A DNA stretch of 64,000 nucleotides from Sulfitobacter sp. HGT1 (GCF_013282155.1 NZ_BLWI01000002.1:124001-188000); one strand, 5' to 3'; positions 51,569 through 61,075 are shown, numbered from the stretch's first letter. The notes: generated from the letters alone by a model not told the origin. Numbers and translations: made by a program.

Positions 51569-52152
51569 TGTTCAAAGCGCCGCGCGACGTCCCGTTTTCA
51601 TGCTCTTGTGGCACGGTCACCGGAACGTTGCGCGGCGCATCCCCTGCCATCGGCAATCACCTTGAATGTTTTTGCAAGGATTGCCGCGCCGCCGAGGTCT
51701 ATTCGGGTCAGCCCGACACGCCCTCTGTCGCACTATTCCAAACCACGCCCGACCGGATCGTCTTTGATCGGGGGGCGGATCAGCTGGCAGTGTTTTCCTT
51801 TGGGGAAACCAATATTCTGCGCTGGCACACGAAATGCTGCGGGTCGGTGATCGGCAACACCCTGCGCAATCCCAAGATCGCGTTTTCCAGTATCCGCGTG
51901 GCGCTTTTGTCCCAGCCCGATGCCCTTGGCCGGGTCACAACCAAGGCGTTTTACAAGACGGTCAAAGGCAAGCCGCAGCATAAAGGCATGGCGCGTTTTG
52001 TCTGGGGTGTGTTCAGCCGCGTGACCGCAGCACGGGTCACAGGCCGCTGGAAAGACACGCCGTTTTTTGACCCCGAGACGCTGAAACCCGTCCAAGAGGT
52101 TCACGTCGTGCCCAAAGCCGAACGCGCCGAGATCACTGCCCGGCTTGTCTGA
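51568..52152 (+). CDS. DUF6151 family (Gfa-like zinc-site) protein
   Basis: A 194-residue protein with Cys motifs like those of the GFA/glutathione-dependent formaldehyde-activating fold: FSCSCGTVTG, ECFCKDCRAAE and HTKCCGSVIGNT, which would bind one or two zinc ions. The family is recognised as DUF6151; the activity is unknown. It is translationally coupled to phaZ, which suggests a role connected with PHA breakdown or merely shared expression. Confidence 0.82.
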   Translation: MFKAPRDVPFSCSCGTVTGTLRGASPAIGNHLECFCKDCRAAEVYSGQPDTPSVALFQTTPDRIVFDRGADQLAVFSFGETNILRWHTKCCGSVIGNTLRNPKIAFSSIRVALLSQPDALGRVTTKAFYKTVKGKPQHKGMARFVWGVFSRVTAARVTGRWKDTPFFDPETLKPVQEVHVVPKAERAEITARLV

Positions 52153-52162
52153 GCCTTTTGCG

Positions 52163-52873
52163 TTATTGCAAGACGTAGGGCTGGCGCATCCAGTGGATCA
52201 ACGCGTCTGTCACCGCTTCGGGCTGTTCCAGCGTCGGGATATGCCCTGCCCCTTCGATCACCTGCAAAGACCCGCTGGGAATAAGTTCCGCCATAAAGCT
52301 GTGGCGCTTCACGGTGTTGATCGTATCTGACGCGCCGCACATCACGAGGGTCGGACAGCGCAGCTTGCGCAGCACCGCTTGCTGATCGCGGCAACGTTGC
52401 AGGGCGCGGGCCTGTTTCAAATATACTTCGACGCCCAGCGTGTCGGCCATGTCGAGCAAGATATCCATCACCGCCGCGCGGCTTGGTCCTTGGGCCAGAG
52501 CGGTCAGCGGGACTTCTTCGCGCATCACATCGGCCAGACGCCCCGACTTGGCCTTGACGATCAGCAACTCGCGCATGGCCGATCCTTGCGGTGTCCCCGC
52601 CAAGGGGCTGGTATCCATCAGGGCAAGCCGCGTGACGCGGTCGGGTGCACGGCGCACGATTTCCAACGCCACCATGCCGCCCAGCCCCAACCCGGCCAGC
52701 GCAAATTTCTGCGGCAGAAGATCCAGCAAACCGGATGCGATTTCATCGATCCTTTCGCCTTGGGTAATCGGGGCCACCGTCACAGCCAGCGTCGCCGACA
52801 ATTCGGCAATCTGAGGCCAGAACACCCGCGCGTCGCACATCAGTCCGGGCAAAAGCACAAGCGGTTCAGCCAT
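52163..52873 (-). CDS. Alpha/beta hydrolase-fold protein lacking the nucleophile Ser
   Basis: A 236-residue alpha/beta hydrolase with the oxyanion region LVLLPGLMCDARVFWPQI and later Asp and His candidates in LVMCGASDTINTVKRH and IEGAGHIPTLEQPEAV. The nucleophile elbow, usually G-L-S-M-G-G in this subfamily, reads G-L-G-L-G-G: residue 63 is Gly. The codon is GGG, so a recent Ser-to-Gly change by one base (AGC/AGT to GGN) is possible. The protein is probably inactive as an esterase, or works by another mechanism. It converges on the phaZ-DUF6151 unit. Confidence 0.85.
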   Translation of the reverse strand: MAEPLVLLPGLMCDARVFWPQIAELSATLAVTVAPITQGERIDEIASGLLDLLPQKFALAGLGLGGMVALEIVRRAPDRVTRLALMDTSPLAGTPQGSAMRELLIVKAKSGRLADVMREEVPLTALAQGPSRAAVMDILLDMADTLGVEVYLKQARALQRCRDQQAVLRKLRCPTLVMCGASDTINTVKRHSFMAELIPSGSLQVIEGAGHIPTLEQPEAVTDALIHWMRQPYVLQ

Positions 52874-52942
52874 AAATTGCCCTGTCTTTCATCGTGTTGA
52901 TTGCGAAATACATGTCACTGCCCTGCCGATTTGCTGCCCACA

Positions 52943-53578
52943 TCAACATGGATAGGCAATGCCATGCAAGGGCGGAAAGTCACGGTACCGCTGCTGCCGC
53001 TGTTCGACCGGTTCCGACGGGGCCTGCCCTGCCCGCAGCAACATCCCCTTTGGCGCGATATAGCTGGAGATCATGCGCAAGGGTACCGGCCGCCACACCA
53101 GATTGAACGCCGCCAGCTTGGGAAAGAACCACATCTCGGAATAGGGCAGATGATCATGCACCCACCACGCCAGATCGCGCCAGTCACGCCCCTGATCATA
53201 TTGATCGGCAAACCACGGGATCACGACAGACGCCCCCGCAATGGCCGCATCGCCGCTGTTACGGTCCCAGATGTGGCATTCAATCGGGTTGTCGCTGGCG
53301 GCACAGTTCAGCTTGTTGGCGTTGCCATAGTCATTCAGCGCCCGCGACCGATAACCGGACCGCACCGCGATCCGGCCAAATGTTTCTTCAAGCGGGTCCA
53401 GCAAGGCGGTGCAAAACGCCCGCCCGTTTTCAATCGCCAGATCGGGATTATCGGGGATGTTGGGGATGCCATGAAAGCCGCTGATCTCGGAATACAGGAA
53501 ATCGCGCATGTAAAAGTGTTTCGACAGACGCACCCGCCCGACCGTCTCGAGGCTCCACATGCTGGCGGGTTTACGCAT
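52943..53578 (-). CDS. Peptidase M15-like protein of unknown function
   Basis: A 211-residue protein that resembles D-Ala-D-Ala carboxypeptidase-like (M15A) domains: RLSKHFYMRDFLYSE, LAIENGRAFCTALLDPLEETFGRIAVRSGYRSRALN. The expected SxHxxGxAxD zinc motif appears changed to ECHIWDRNSGDAA, and the last His of the ExxxHxH part is not seen (SEMWFFPKLAAFNLVWRP). It may therefore be a non-catalytic relative. The start overlaps the end of the upstream alpha/beta hydrolase gene by eight bases, placing it last in a three-gene unit. Confidence 0.65.
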   Translation of the reverse strand: MRKPASMWSLETVGRVRLSKHFYMRDFLYSEISGFHGIPNIPDNPDLAIENGRAFCTALLDPLEETFGRIAVRSGYRSRALNDYGNANKLNCAASDNPIECHIWDRNSGDAAIAGASVVIPWFADQYDQGRDWRDLAWWVHDHLPYSEMWFFPKLAAFNLVWRPVPLRMISSYIAPKGMLLRAGQAPSEPVEQRQQRYRDFPPLHGIAYPC

Positions 53579-54329
53579 CCACAGCCTTGTCCAACACCTC
53601 GTGGACCGCGGCCTGCATCAGCCCCAGACAGCGATCGTCGGAAAAGCGGTGATCGGCGTCCTTGACCAGTTGCAACTGCATGTCCGGCCCTGTGGCATGT
53701 TCCAGCAACCGCACCGCCGTTGCGACACTTACCGCCGTATCGGCCGTGCCCTGCAAGAACCGCACCGTAAACGGCAGATGCAACGGCGAGCGTAACACCA
53801 GCTGCTTGCGCCCGTCCTCGATCATCCGCTTTGTGATGATGTAGGGCTCCATATAATCCGACGGCAGCTCGACGTGGCCCACTGTGTCCAACTGCTGCTT
53901 TTGCGCGTCGGTAAAGCTGGCCCAATATCCGTCTTCGGTAAAATCGGGTGCCGCCGCGATGGTGACCAGCCCGGCGATCCGTTCAGGCATCGCGCGGCAC
54001 AGCAACAACGATTGCCAGCCGCCCATGGACGACCCGACAGGCACGATCCTGCCCGTGGTCAACGCGCTCACTGCGGCCAGCGTATCCTGGGCCCAATCGC
54101 CAATGCAGCCGTCGGTGAAATCACCCGAGGAGTCACCATGCCCCGAATAATCAAACCGCAAAAACGCGCGGCCCTCGCGGCGGGCCCAGTCCTCAAGGAA
54201 CACCGCCTTGGTGCCTTGCATGTCGGATTTCAGACCGCCCAGGAAAACAACGCAAGGCCCCTGACCGGCCGTCAGATGATAGGCCAGCTTGCGCCCTTGC
54301 GGGGTCTCGAGGGTCTGCGCCATGTTCAT
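53571..54329 (-). CDS. Alpha/beta hydrolase (ABHD10/YqiA-like)
   Basis: A 252-residue hydrolase with an intact triad: nucleophile Ser in VPVGSSMGGWQSLLL, Asp in FLQGTADTAVSV and His in VKDADHRFSD. LRFDYSGHGDSSGDF and VVFLGGLKSDMQGTKA resemble the palmitoyl-thioesterase ABHD10 family common in alphaproteobacteria. The substrate is unknown. The start ATG overlaps the stop of the upstream small gene (ATGA), and the end overlaps the M15-like gene. Confidence 0.88.
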   Translation of the reverse strand: MNMAQTLETPQGRKLAYHLTAGQGPCVVFLGGLKSDMQGTKAVFLEDWARREGRAFLRFDYSGHGDSSGDFTDGCIGDWAQDTLAAVSALTTGRIVPVGSSMGGWQSLLLCRAMPERIAGLVTIAAAPDFTEDGYWASFTDAQKQQLDTVGHVELPSDYMEPYIITKRMIEDGRKQLVLRSPLHLPFTVRFLQGTADTAVSVATAVRLLEHATGPDMQLQLVKDADHRFSDDRCLGLMQAAVHEVLDKAVDA

Positions 54330-54559
54330 CCGCCCAGATAAGGGCCCTTGGCGGGGCGGTAGAAAATCTTTTGATTGTGCAGACGTCCCAGCAGATCGTC
54401 GATCTTGCGCAGCGACTCCACCGTTTCATCGGCGGGCAACATCTCTTGGGTGCCGTTATAGACATCCGCCGACAGGTCGCGCTTGGTCACGTGCAGGGCT
54501 GCCTCGATCAGGTCGATATCGCTGATCGTCAGCTCGAAACTGCGGTTATGTTTGGACAT
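54326..54559 (-). CDS. Small conserved-looking helical protein
   Basis: A 77-residue protein: RSFELTISDIDLIEAALHVTKRDLSADVYNGTQEM followed by VESLRKIDDLLGRLHNQKIFYRPAKGPYLGG. It is predicted mostly helical and has no membrane segment or metal motif. The ATG at 54559 follows AAGGA eight bases upstream, and the stop overlaps the hydrolase start by four bases. I do not recognise the family. Confidence 0.75.
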   Translation of the reverse strand: MSKHNRSFELTISDIDLIEAALHVTKRDLSADVYNGTQEMLPADETVESLRKIDDLLGRLHNQKIFYRPAKGPYLGG

Positions 54560-54620
54560 TTCGCCATCCTTTTGAATGCATGTTCCACCCGCCAAGTCAT
54601 AGAACCTGTCGCGCCAAGGA

Positions 54621-55919
54621 TCAATCAGCAGCTTCGACCTCGCGCAGACCAATTGCCGCAGCCGCTGCGCCAATCGCCATAAGTGCGAATAAAACCAGCG
54701 TTGCCGTCGGCCCGATCAGCGCAACACCGCCGCCAGCGACCCCCGCAACCAGCAACAGCACGCCGATCACCGTATTTGACACGGCGGCATAGGCCGACCG
54801 CTGGTTTTCCGGCGACATGTCCACCAGATAGGTCGACCGGCCCTGCCGCACACCGTGATAGGCGATCATCAGGATGAACAGCACCAGCGGCATCGCCCAG
54901 ATTTGCATGGCCAGCCCCAGCATGCTTAGCGCCACAGCGCCCAGCATCGCCACGGCCCCCACACATCCCGTCAGCATCAACACCTTGCGGCTGGACCGGT
55001 CCGACAACCGCCCCCAGATATAAGAGCTTAGGAAAGACGCCAGGGCAGATGCCAGAACCAATGCGCCCAACTGGCCAAGGGCGGACTGGTCCTCGCCCCC
55101 AGCAAGTACGACGAAATACGGCGGGGCCAATGCGGTTGACGCCAGCAACCCGCGCACAAGGATAAAGCGGCGCAGGTTCGCATCCTTTTTCAATATGCCG
55201 AAATCCGCGCCTTCGCCCTTGGACGGGTCGCTTTTCATTTCCTTCAATGTGGAAAACAACAGCGCCGCAGCGCCCCACAGACCGGCGGCCAATGCGATTG
55301 CGGCGATGACGATGCGGCGGTCCTCGAACAGGCCCGACATCAGCAGCACCGCAAGGATCACCACCCCCACCGCAGATACCGACCCTGCCAACCCCGTAAT
55401 CGCGCCGCGCCGCGACTGACCGACGGTCTTGCCCAGAATATCCTTGTAGGACACCGAACACGCCGCCCGCGACAAAGCCAGCCCACCAAGGGCCGCGCAA
55501 ATGGCATACCCCGCCGCGGCCCCGTCCAACGTCAATGCGGCCAACACGATCAGCGCGGCAAATATCCCCTGCCCCGCACTGCCCAACACCCACACCCACT
55601 TGCGCCGCGGCATCGACTGCACCCAGGACGCCATCAACATCTGCGGCAGCAACGCGCCACTTTCACGGATCGGCACCAAGACCCCGGCAAACACCGCCGG
55701 TGCGCCCAGCGACGTCAAAAGCCAAGACAACATCAGCTTGGGGTCAATCAACCCGTCCGCGATCTTGGTCATCGACAGGCTGGCAACATGGCGCAACGCA
55801 TTTGGCGCTTCGGCCTTTTGCGCCCCTTGTGACAGATCGTCCGCCTCACCCTCAGCCCCCGAGAGTTTCTCGAACGCCGCGCTTGCCAATCCGTCCTGCA
55901 TTCTGTCGCTTCCCGTCAT
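54621..55919 (-). CDS. MFS transporter
   Basis: A protein of about 432 residues with twelve hydrophobic helices after a ~45-residue acidic cytoplasmic tail. Recognisable parts are VFAGVLVPIRESGALLPQMLMASWVQSMPRRKWVWVLGS, the loop SYKDILGKTVGQSRRGAITGLAGSV, and LSSYIWGRLSDRSSRKVLMLTG between the halves. The family resembles the major facilitators without assigned substrate often found in Rhodobacteraceae. The start is uncertain: ATG at 55919 or 55901 are both possible. Confidence 0.85.
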   Translation of the reverse strand: MTGSDRMQDGLASAAFEKLSGAEGEADDLSQGAQKAEAPNALRHVASLSMTKIADGLIDPKLMLSWLLTSLGAPAVFAGVLVPIRESGALLPQMLMASWVQSMPRRKWVWVLGSAGQGIFAALIVLAALTLDGAAAGYAICAALGGLALSRAACSVSYKDILGKTVGQSRRGAITGLAGSVSAVGVVILAVLLMSGLFEDRRIVIAAIALAAGLWGAAALLFSTLKEMKSDPSKGEGADFGILKKDANLRRFILVRGLLASTALAPPYFVVLAGGEDQSALGQLGALVLASALASFLSSYIWGRLSDRSSRKVLMLTGCVGAVAMLGAVALSMLGLAMQIWAMPLVLFILMIAYHGVRQGRSTYLVDMSPENQRSAYAAVSNTVIGVLLLVAGVAGGGVALIGPTATLVLFALMAIGAAAAAIGLREVEAAD

Positions 55920-55991
55920 ATTATCTGTCGCGTCAATATCTTGACCCAACGCGCAAGCCTGCCAAGAAGTTTCCAAAGCCGCCCCAAGTTA

Positions 55992-56020
55992 TTGACAACC
56001 CTGCCCCGCGCGGCCATCTA
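55992..56020 (+). promoter_or_regulatory. Possible sigma-70 promoter of thrS
   Basis: A perfect -35 box TTGACA (55992-55997) and a weak -10 CATCTA (56015-56020) are 17 bases apart. A leader hairpin GCGGG/CCCGC follows. Confidence 0.45.
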
Positions 56021-56081
56021 GCGGGAGCAAATAACCCGCAACCGGGCGTCTCGTAGGCGCCAAACCGACGAGGAGGCCCAA

Positions 56082-58028
56082 ATGGCCCAGATCACCCTTA
56101 CCCTTCCCGATGGCAATGCACGACAGTACGGCGCAGGTATCACTGCGGGCGACGTCGCCAATGACATCTCCAAATCCCTTGGCAAAAAGGCGATCAGTGC
56201 CACCGTGAACGGTGCGCATTTCGATCTGGCCTGGCCGATTGACGCAGATGCAGACATCGCGATCCACACCATGGCCGACGAAGATCAGGCCAACGAACTG
56301 GTGCGCCACGACCTTGCCCACATCATGGCCCGCGCCGTTCAGGAAATCTGGCCCGACACACGCGTCACCATCGGTCCGGTGATCAAGGACGGCTGGTATT
56401 ATGACTTTGACCGCGCCGACCCTTTTACCCCCGAAGACCTTGGCGTGATCGAAAAGAAGATGAAAGAAATCATCAACGCCCGCGATCCCGTACGCACCGA
56501 AGTCTGGGACCGCCCGCGCGCGATCAAGCACTACGAAGATCTGGGCGAACCCTATAAGGTCGAACTGATCGAAAGCATTCCGGGTGATGAGCCGCTGCGC
56601 ATGTATTGGCACGGCGACTGGCAAGACCTGTGTCGTGGCCCGCACCTGCAACACACCGGCCAGGTGCCCGGTGACAGTTTTAAACTGATGTCCATCGCTG
56701 GCGCTTACTGGCGCGGTGACAGCGACCGCGCGATGTTGCAACGCATCTACGGCGTGGCCTTTACCGGCAAGGAAAAGCTGCGCGCGCATCTGAATATGCT
56801 CGAAGAGGCCGCCAAACGCGACCACCGCAAACTGGGCCGCGAGATGGACCTGTTCCACATGCAAGAAGAAGCCCCCGGTCAGGTGTTCTGGCACCCCAAC
56901 GGCTGGCTGATCTACACCCAGCTTCAGGATTACATGCGCCGCAAACAGCGCGCCGGCGGCTATGTCGAGGTGAACACACCCCAAGTCGTCGACCGCAAAC
57001 TGTGGGAAAAATCCGGCCATTGGGACAAGTATCAAGAGCATATGTTCATCGTTGAAGTCGACGAAGAACACGCCCGCGAGAAAACCGTGAACGCGCTGAA
57101 ACCGATGAACTGCCCCTGCCACGTGCAGATCTTTAACCAGGGCATGAAATCCTATCGCGACCTGCCGTTGCGCATGGCCGAATTCGGTTCGTGCAACCGC
57201 TATGAACCCTCGGGCGCGCTGCACGGTATCATGCGCGTGCGCGGCTTTACCCAGGACGATGGCCACATCTTCTGCCGCGAGGACCAGATCGAGGAAGAAA
57301 CCCTGATCTACATCGAATTCCTGTCCGCGATCTACAAAGACCTCGGATTTGAAAACTTTAAGGTCAAGTTCTCGGACCGCCCCGACACCCGTGCCGGATC
57401 GGACGAAGTCTGGGACAAAGCCGAAGCGGCCCTGCTGTCTGCGACCCGCAAAGCGGGGATCGAACCTGAAATCAACCCCGGCGAAGGTGCGTTTTACGGC
57501 CCCAAGCTGGAATTCGTGCTGACCGACGCGATTGGCCGTGACTGGCAATGTGGCACCCATCAGGTGGATTTCGTGCTGCCCGAACGGCTGGACGCGACCT
57601 TTGTCGGGTCCGACGGCGCGAAACACCGCCCCGTCATGCTGCACCGCGCGACCTTGGGATCGTTTGAACGTTTCATCGGCATCCTGATCGAAGAACACGC
57701 AGGCAAGCTGCCGTTCTGGCTGGCCCCGCGTCAGGTCGTTGTGGCCTCCATCACCTCAGAGGCGGATGATTACGTGCGCGAGGTCATCGAGACCCTGACC
57801 GCCGCAGGTGTCCGCGCCGAAGCTGACATTCGCAACGAAAAGATCAACTACAAGGTCCGCGAACATTCGGTTGGCAAGGTGCCGGTCATCTTGGCCGTCG
57901 GTGCCCGCGAGGTCGAAGAAAAAACCGTATCCGTGCGGCGTCTTGGCGAAAAACAGACCTCGGTTCAGTCGCTTGCCGACGTCGCAGCAGCACTTGGTAT
58001 CGAGGCGACCCCGCCCGATCTGCGTTAA
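56082..58028 (+). CDS. thrS: Threonine--tRNA ligase
   Basis: A 648-residue class II synthetase. The N-terminal TGS domain ([30 protein letters not shown]) is followed by the editing domain with [17 protein letters not shown] and [13 protein letters not shown], then the catalytic core with [40 protein letters not shown] and the motif 3 region [21 protein letters not shown]. The anticodon-binding domain ends the protein. All domains are complete. The start has GAGGAGG upstream. Confidence 0.97.
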   Translation: MAQITLTLPDGNARQYGAGITAGDVANDISKSLGKKAISATVNGAHFDLAWPIDADADIAIHTMADEDQANELVRHDLAHIMARAVQEIWPDTRVTIGPVIKDGWYYDFDRADPFTPEDLGVIEKKMKEIINARDPVRTEVWDRPRAIKHYEDLGEPYKVELIESIPGDEPLRMYWHGDWQDLCRGPHLQHTGQVPGDSFKLMSIAGAYWRGDSDRAMLQRIYGVAFTGKEKLRAHLNMLEEAAKRDHRKLGREMDLFHMQEEAPGQVFWHPNGWLIYTQLQDYMRRKQRAGGYVEVNTPQVVDRKLWEKSGHWDKYQEHMFIVEVDEEHAREKTVNALKPMNCPCHVQIFNQGMKSYRDLPLRMAEFGSCNRYEPSGALHGIMRVRGFTQDDGHIFCREDQIEEETLIYIEFLSAIYKDLGFENFKVKFSDRPDTRAGSDEVWDKAEAALLSATRKAGIEPEINPGEGAFYGPKLEFVLTDAIGRDWQCGTHQVDFVLPERLDATFVGSDGAKHRPVMLHRATLGSFERFIGILIEEHAGKLPFWLAPRQVVVASITSEADDYVREVIETLTAAGVRAEADIRNEKINYKVREHSVGKVPVILAVGAREVEEKTVSVRRLGEKQTSVQSLADVAAALGIEATPPDLR

Positions 58029-58049
58029 ATTCTACTGTAACAAACCCGT

Positions 58050-58119
58050 CCGGGCGGACATATGTGCCGCCCGGATGTGACGGATTGTTTCAAGAAAAAT
58101 GCCGTTTTCAGCATTTTTC
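58050..58119 (+). terminator. Hairpins after thrS
   Basis: GTCCGGGCGG and CCGCCCGGAT give a ten-pair stem (one wobble; about 58048-58075), and AAAAATGC/GCATTTTT a second AT-rich stem (about 58097-58120). Together they probably end the thrS transcript before the bufferin locus. Confidence 0.6.
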
Positions 58120-58252
58120 CGCCAAATATTACAGAAAACCACCAGATTTCCTGACGTTCATGTGAGACACTTCGACGTGAGTAGCTTTGTCGCACCAACA
58201 CGGCTTTAAATGAGTTACGAAGACAGAACATCCAATCAGGAGGAACACCGAA

Positions 58253-58555
58253 ATGTCCAACACGATGAAAACTTTCGCCGTCGCCGGTGCCGTTGCCGCA
58301 GCTTTGGCCGCCCACAGCACTCCCGCCGATGCCGCCGCCAAAGAAAAATGCTACGGCGTTGCACTTGCGGGTGCAAATGACTGCGCCGCAGGTCCGGGCA
58401 CAACATGCGCAGGCTCCTCTGTGACCGATTTCCAAGGCAACTCCTGGACGCTGGTTGACGCAGGCACATGCGAATCCATGGAACTGCCGGAAATGGCAGA
58501 CGGCACAGCGCGCAAAGGCTCGCTCGAGCCACTTGACCGCGACTTGCCAGCCTAA
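58253..58555 (+). CDS. bufA: Bufferin precursor peptide (DUF2282 family)
   Basis: A 100-residue exported peptide. The signal sequence [23 protein letters not shown] precedes a mature part with four Cys: C33 (EKCYGV), C44 (NDCAAG), C52 (TTCAGSS) and C73 (GTCESM). This spacing and the [10 protein letters not shown] start match DUF2282 proteins, recently described as bufferins: RiPPs exported to the periplasm after Cys modification by an MNIO enzyme and involved in copper handling. The next gene encodes that enzyme. The ribosome site AGGAGG lies nine bases before the ATG. No sigma-F-like promoter could be confirmed. Confidence 0.88.
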   Translation: MSNTMKTFAVAGAVAAALAAHSTPADAAAKEKCYGVALAGANDCAAGPGTTCAGSSVTDFQGNSWTLVDAGTCESMELPEMADGTARKGSLEPLDRDLPA

Positions 58556-58625
58556 ACCGATCCGGCGCAGGCAGTGTTTACCGCTGCCTGCGCCCCTTTG
58601 ATATCCAGCCAAGGGAGCGTGCGTC

Positions 58626-59474
58626 ATGCTCGACAGTCAACGCCGCTTTGACCGACTGCCCGCCGCCCCGGGCGTTGGCTATAAGCCCCAGCATTTCAGC
58701 GACTTGCAGCGCGACCCCGATCCCGTCGAATGGATCGAAATCCATGCCGAAAACTACATGGGCGATGGCGGGCGTCCCCTTGCCCAACTGCGCGCATTGA
58801 CCGACAGGTTTGCCCTGTCCGTGCATGGTGTCGGCCTGAGCATCGGCGGCGAAACCCCGCTGGACCGCGACCACCTGAACCGGCTGAAAACGCTGTGCGA
58901 CCGGGCGCAACCGGCCAGCTTTTCCGAACATCTTGCCTGGTCGACCCACGGGGCCGAATTTCTGAACGATCTGTTGCCGCTTCCCTATACCGGTGCCACC
59001 CTGACCCGCGTTGCCAGCCATATTGCCCAGGTCCAGGATATGTTGGGCCGGCAGATGCTGCTCGAAAACCCATCCAGCTATCTGGCCTTTGCTGAATCCA
59101 CCCTGTCCGAGACCGAATTTCTGGCCGAACTGGTGCGCAAAACCGGCTGCGGGCTGCTGTTGGACGTCAATAACGTCTTTATCTCGGCCACGAACCTTGG
59201 CCTGTCGGCACAAAGCTATATCGACGCCTATCCGCTGGCCCATGTGGGCGAAATCCACGTTGGCGGCCATGACGAAGACACCGATGATGCCGGTGCGCCG
59301 CTGTTGATCGACAGCCATGGCAAACCCGTGGTCGATCCGGTCTGGGCGCTGCTTGAGTATACCCTTGCACGGACCGGCCCCAAGCCGGTTCTGGTCGAAT
59401 GGGATAACGACGTGCCTGACTGGCCCGTTTTGCAAGCCGAAGCACAGCGCGCAGCCCTTGCGTTGGCCGCATGA
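58626..59474 (+). CDS. bufB: MNIO-family (DUF692) peptide-modifying oxidase
   Basis: A 282-residue TIM-barrel protein of the multinuclear non-heme iron oxidative (MNIO, DUF692) family. Metal-ligand-type motifs are visible: [73 protein letters not shown] and [10 protein letters not shown]. In characterised bufferin loci this enzyme converts precursor Cys residues to oxidised heterocycles. It needs a partner (DUF2063, next gene, overlapping by four bases as ATGA), which is present. Confidence 0.93.
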   Translation: MLDSQRRFDRLPAAPGVGYKPQHFSDLQRDPDPVEWIEIHAENYMGDGGRPLAQLRALTDRFALSVHGVGLSIGGETPLDRDHLNRLKTLCDRAQPASFSEHLAWSTHGAEFLNDLLPLPYTGATLTRVASHIAQVQDMLGRQMLLENPSSYLAFAESTLSETEFLAELVRKTGCGLLLDVNNVFISATNLGLSAQSYIDAYPLAHVGEIHVGGHDEDTDDAGAPLLIDSHGKPVVDPVWALLEYTLARTGPKPVLVEWDNDVPDWPVLQAEAQRAALALAA

Positions 59475-60220
59475 CAGACCAATCCGCCTTTCGCCAAGGG
59501 TTGCTTGACCCGTCTGCCCCCGTGCCACAAGGGCTGGAGGGCGCGCATCATACCCCTGCCGGAAAACGCTATGACGTTTACCGCAATAATGTCACCCATT
59601 CGCTGATTGCCGCGTTGCAAACCGCCTTTCCCTTGGTGCGCAAAATTCTGGGCGGGCAAAGTTTTGACAGCCTTGCCCCGGTATTTGCCCGGGCGCACCC
59701 GCCGACATCACCCTTGATGATGCACTATGGCGGCGAATTCCCAAGATTTCTTGAACAGCTGCCACAAGTCGCGAAACTCGGCTATCTTGCGGATTGCGCT
59801 CGGCTCGATCTTGCGATGCGCTCTTCCTATCATGCGGCGGATGCACCGGCCTTTGATCTTGTAGGCTTTCAGCAGCTGTCGCCCGACGCGATCATGCAAC
59901 ATAGATTTACGCTTGCGCCCGCCACGCGGATCATCAGATCGGCTTGGCCGCTCTATGACATCTGGCGTTTCAACATGGTCGAGGGTGCCGAAAAGCCCGT
60001 GATGCAGGCCCAAGACGTCCTGATCACCCGGCCCGATTTCGACCCCGAACCCCGCTTGCTGCCCTCCGGTGGGGCCAATTGGTTGGCGCATCTGGAACAA
60101 GGCAAAACCCTCGGCGATGCCGTTGACGCCACCGCCGCTGAAATCCCCGCATTCGATCTGGCCGCCGCACTGACAGTGGCCCTATCCAGCAATGCCTTTT
60201 GCGCAAAGGAAACCATCTGA
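59471..60220 (+). CDS. bufC: DUF2063 family partner of the MNIO enzyme
   Basis: A 249-residue protein. The N-terminal DUF2063 domain is visible as [47 protein letters not shown] and [21 protein letters not shown]. The family was once called a putative DNA-binding domain, but in bufferin and related RiPP loci it serves as the precursor-recognition partner of the MNIO enzyme. Four-base overlap with bufB. The second half is variable. Confidence 0.9.
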   Translation: MTDQSAFRQGLLDPSAPVPQGLEGAHHTPAGKRYDVYRNNVTHSLIAALQTAFPLVRKILGGQSFDSLAPVFARAHPPTSPLMMHYGGEFPRFLEQLPQVAKLGYLADCARLDLAMRSSYHAADAPAFDLVGFQQLSPDAIMQHRFTLAPATRIIRSAWPLYDIWRFNMVEGAEKPVMQAQDVLITRPDFDPEPRLLPSGGANWLAHLEQGKTLGDAVDATAAEIPAFDLAAALTVALSSNAFCAKETI

Positions 60221-60221
60221 T

Positions 60222-60764
60222 ATGCACAGGGTGTTTGATATGTACGACGCCATCGTTATCCGTCTGATGCGCCAGAACTGGATGCTGCCCACCTTTGCTC
60301 GCCTGGTGTTTGCGGCCGTTTTGATGGTGTATTTCCTGAACTCCGGACTGACGAAACTGGGCAACGGATTTGGCGGAATACTGAACCCCTCCGCAGGTGC
60401 CTATATCCAGATCTGGCCCAAAGCGTTTGAAGCGGTGGGCTATGACAGCTCGGCGCTCAGCAGCTTTCACCATGCGGTCGTCATCGCCGGAACCATGGCC
60501 GAATTCTTGCTGCCCGCCCTGATTGTATTGGGGTTGTTCACGCGGCTGGCGGCGATTGGCATGATCGGGTTTGTGTTCTTGCAGTCGGCCACCGATATCT
60601 ACGGTCATGGACAGCTTGATGCCCTTGGCCGTTGGTTCGACCATATCCCGGACGGTACCATTCTGGACCAGCGCGCGTTGTGGCTGCTGTTGTTGTCCGT
60701 TCTGTTTGTCAAAGGCGCAGGGCCGCTGTCGCTGGACAAGGTATTGGTCGCGCGCCGGACCTAA
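60222..60764 (+). CDS. DoxX family membrane protein
   Basis: A 180-residue inner-membrane protein with about four helices: FARLVFAAVLMVYFLNSGLTKLG, VIAGTMAEFLLPALIVLGLF, IGMIGFVFLQSATDIYG and ALWLLLLSVLFVKGAGPLSLD. DoxX proteins commonly form the fourth gene of DUF2282-DUF692-DUF2063 loci, which supports a shared role in metal or redox stress. The ATG at 60222 starts one base after the bufC stop. The end overlaps the converging ArsC-like gene by four bases. Confidence 0.88.
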   Translation: MHRVFDMYDAIVIRLMRQNWMLPTFARLVFAAVLMVYFLNSGLTKLGNGFGGILNPSAGAYIQIWPKAFEAVGYDSSALSSFHHAVVIAGTMAEFLLPALIVLGLFTRLAAIGMIGFVFLQSATDIYGHGQLDALGRWFDHIPDGTILDQRALWLLLLSVLFVKGAGPLSLDKVLVARRT

Positions 60765-61075
60765 ACGCCAAGTGCGTCCTGCACGGGTTTGGCCCAGCCC
60801 AGATGCAGTTCTTCCCCTGTCGCGATCAGGGGGCGCTTCATCAAGGCGGGATGCTGCGCCAGCAAGGTCAGCGGTTCTTGCCCGCGGGCATCATCATCCA
60901 GCCCCCGCCAGGTGGTCGAGCGTGTGTTGACCAACGCCATGCCGAATTGCGCAAAGGCGCGTTGCATCACATCATCCGGAACGCCGTCCACGCGCACATC
61001 GACAAGCTGCGCATCGGGAAGGGATTTCATCGCCTTGCGGCAGGTATCGCAGTTCTTGAGCCCGTAAATGATCAT
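60761..61075 (-). CDS. ArsC/Spx-family thioredoxin-fold protein
   Basis: A 104-residue protein: MIIYGLKNCDTCRKAMKSL with a CxxC motif (Cys-Asp-Thr-Cys), VDVRVDGV, STTWRGL, HPALMKRPLIATGEELHLGW. It resembles the YffB/ArsC-like small family rather than true arsenate reductase, since the Arg residues of the arsenate site cannot be confirmed. Probably a glutathione- or thiol-dependent reductase or regulator. The ATG at 61075 is preferred over GTG at 61081. Confidence 0.85.
   Translation of the reverse strand: MIIYGLKNCDTCRKAMKSLPDAQLVDVRVDGVPDDVMQRAFAQFGMALVNTRSTTWRGLDDDARGQEPLTLLAQHPALMKRPLIATGEELHLGWAKPVQDALGV

Noticed and set aside
55989-57698. 569-codon minus-strand open frame
   Set aside because: It is antisense to thrS, which has every expected motif. 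High GC and third-position bias keep the opposite frame open; the translation shows no family pattern.
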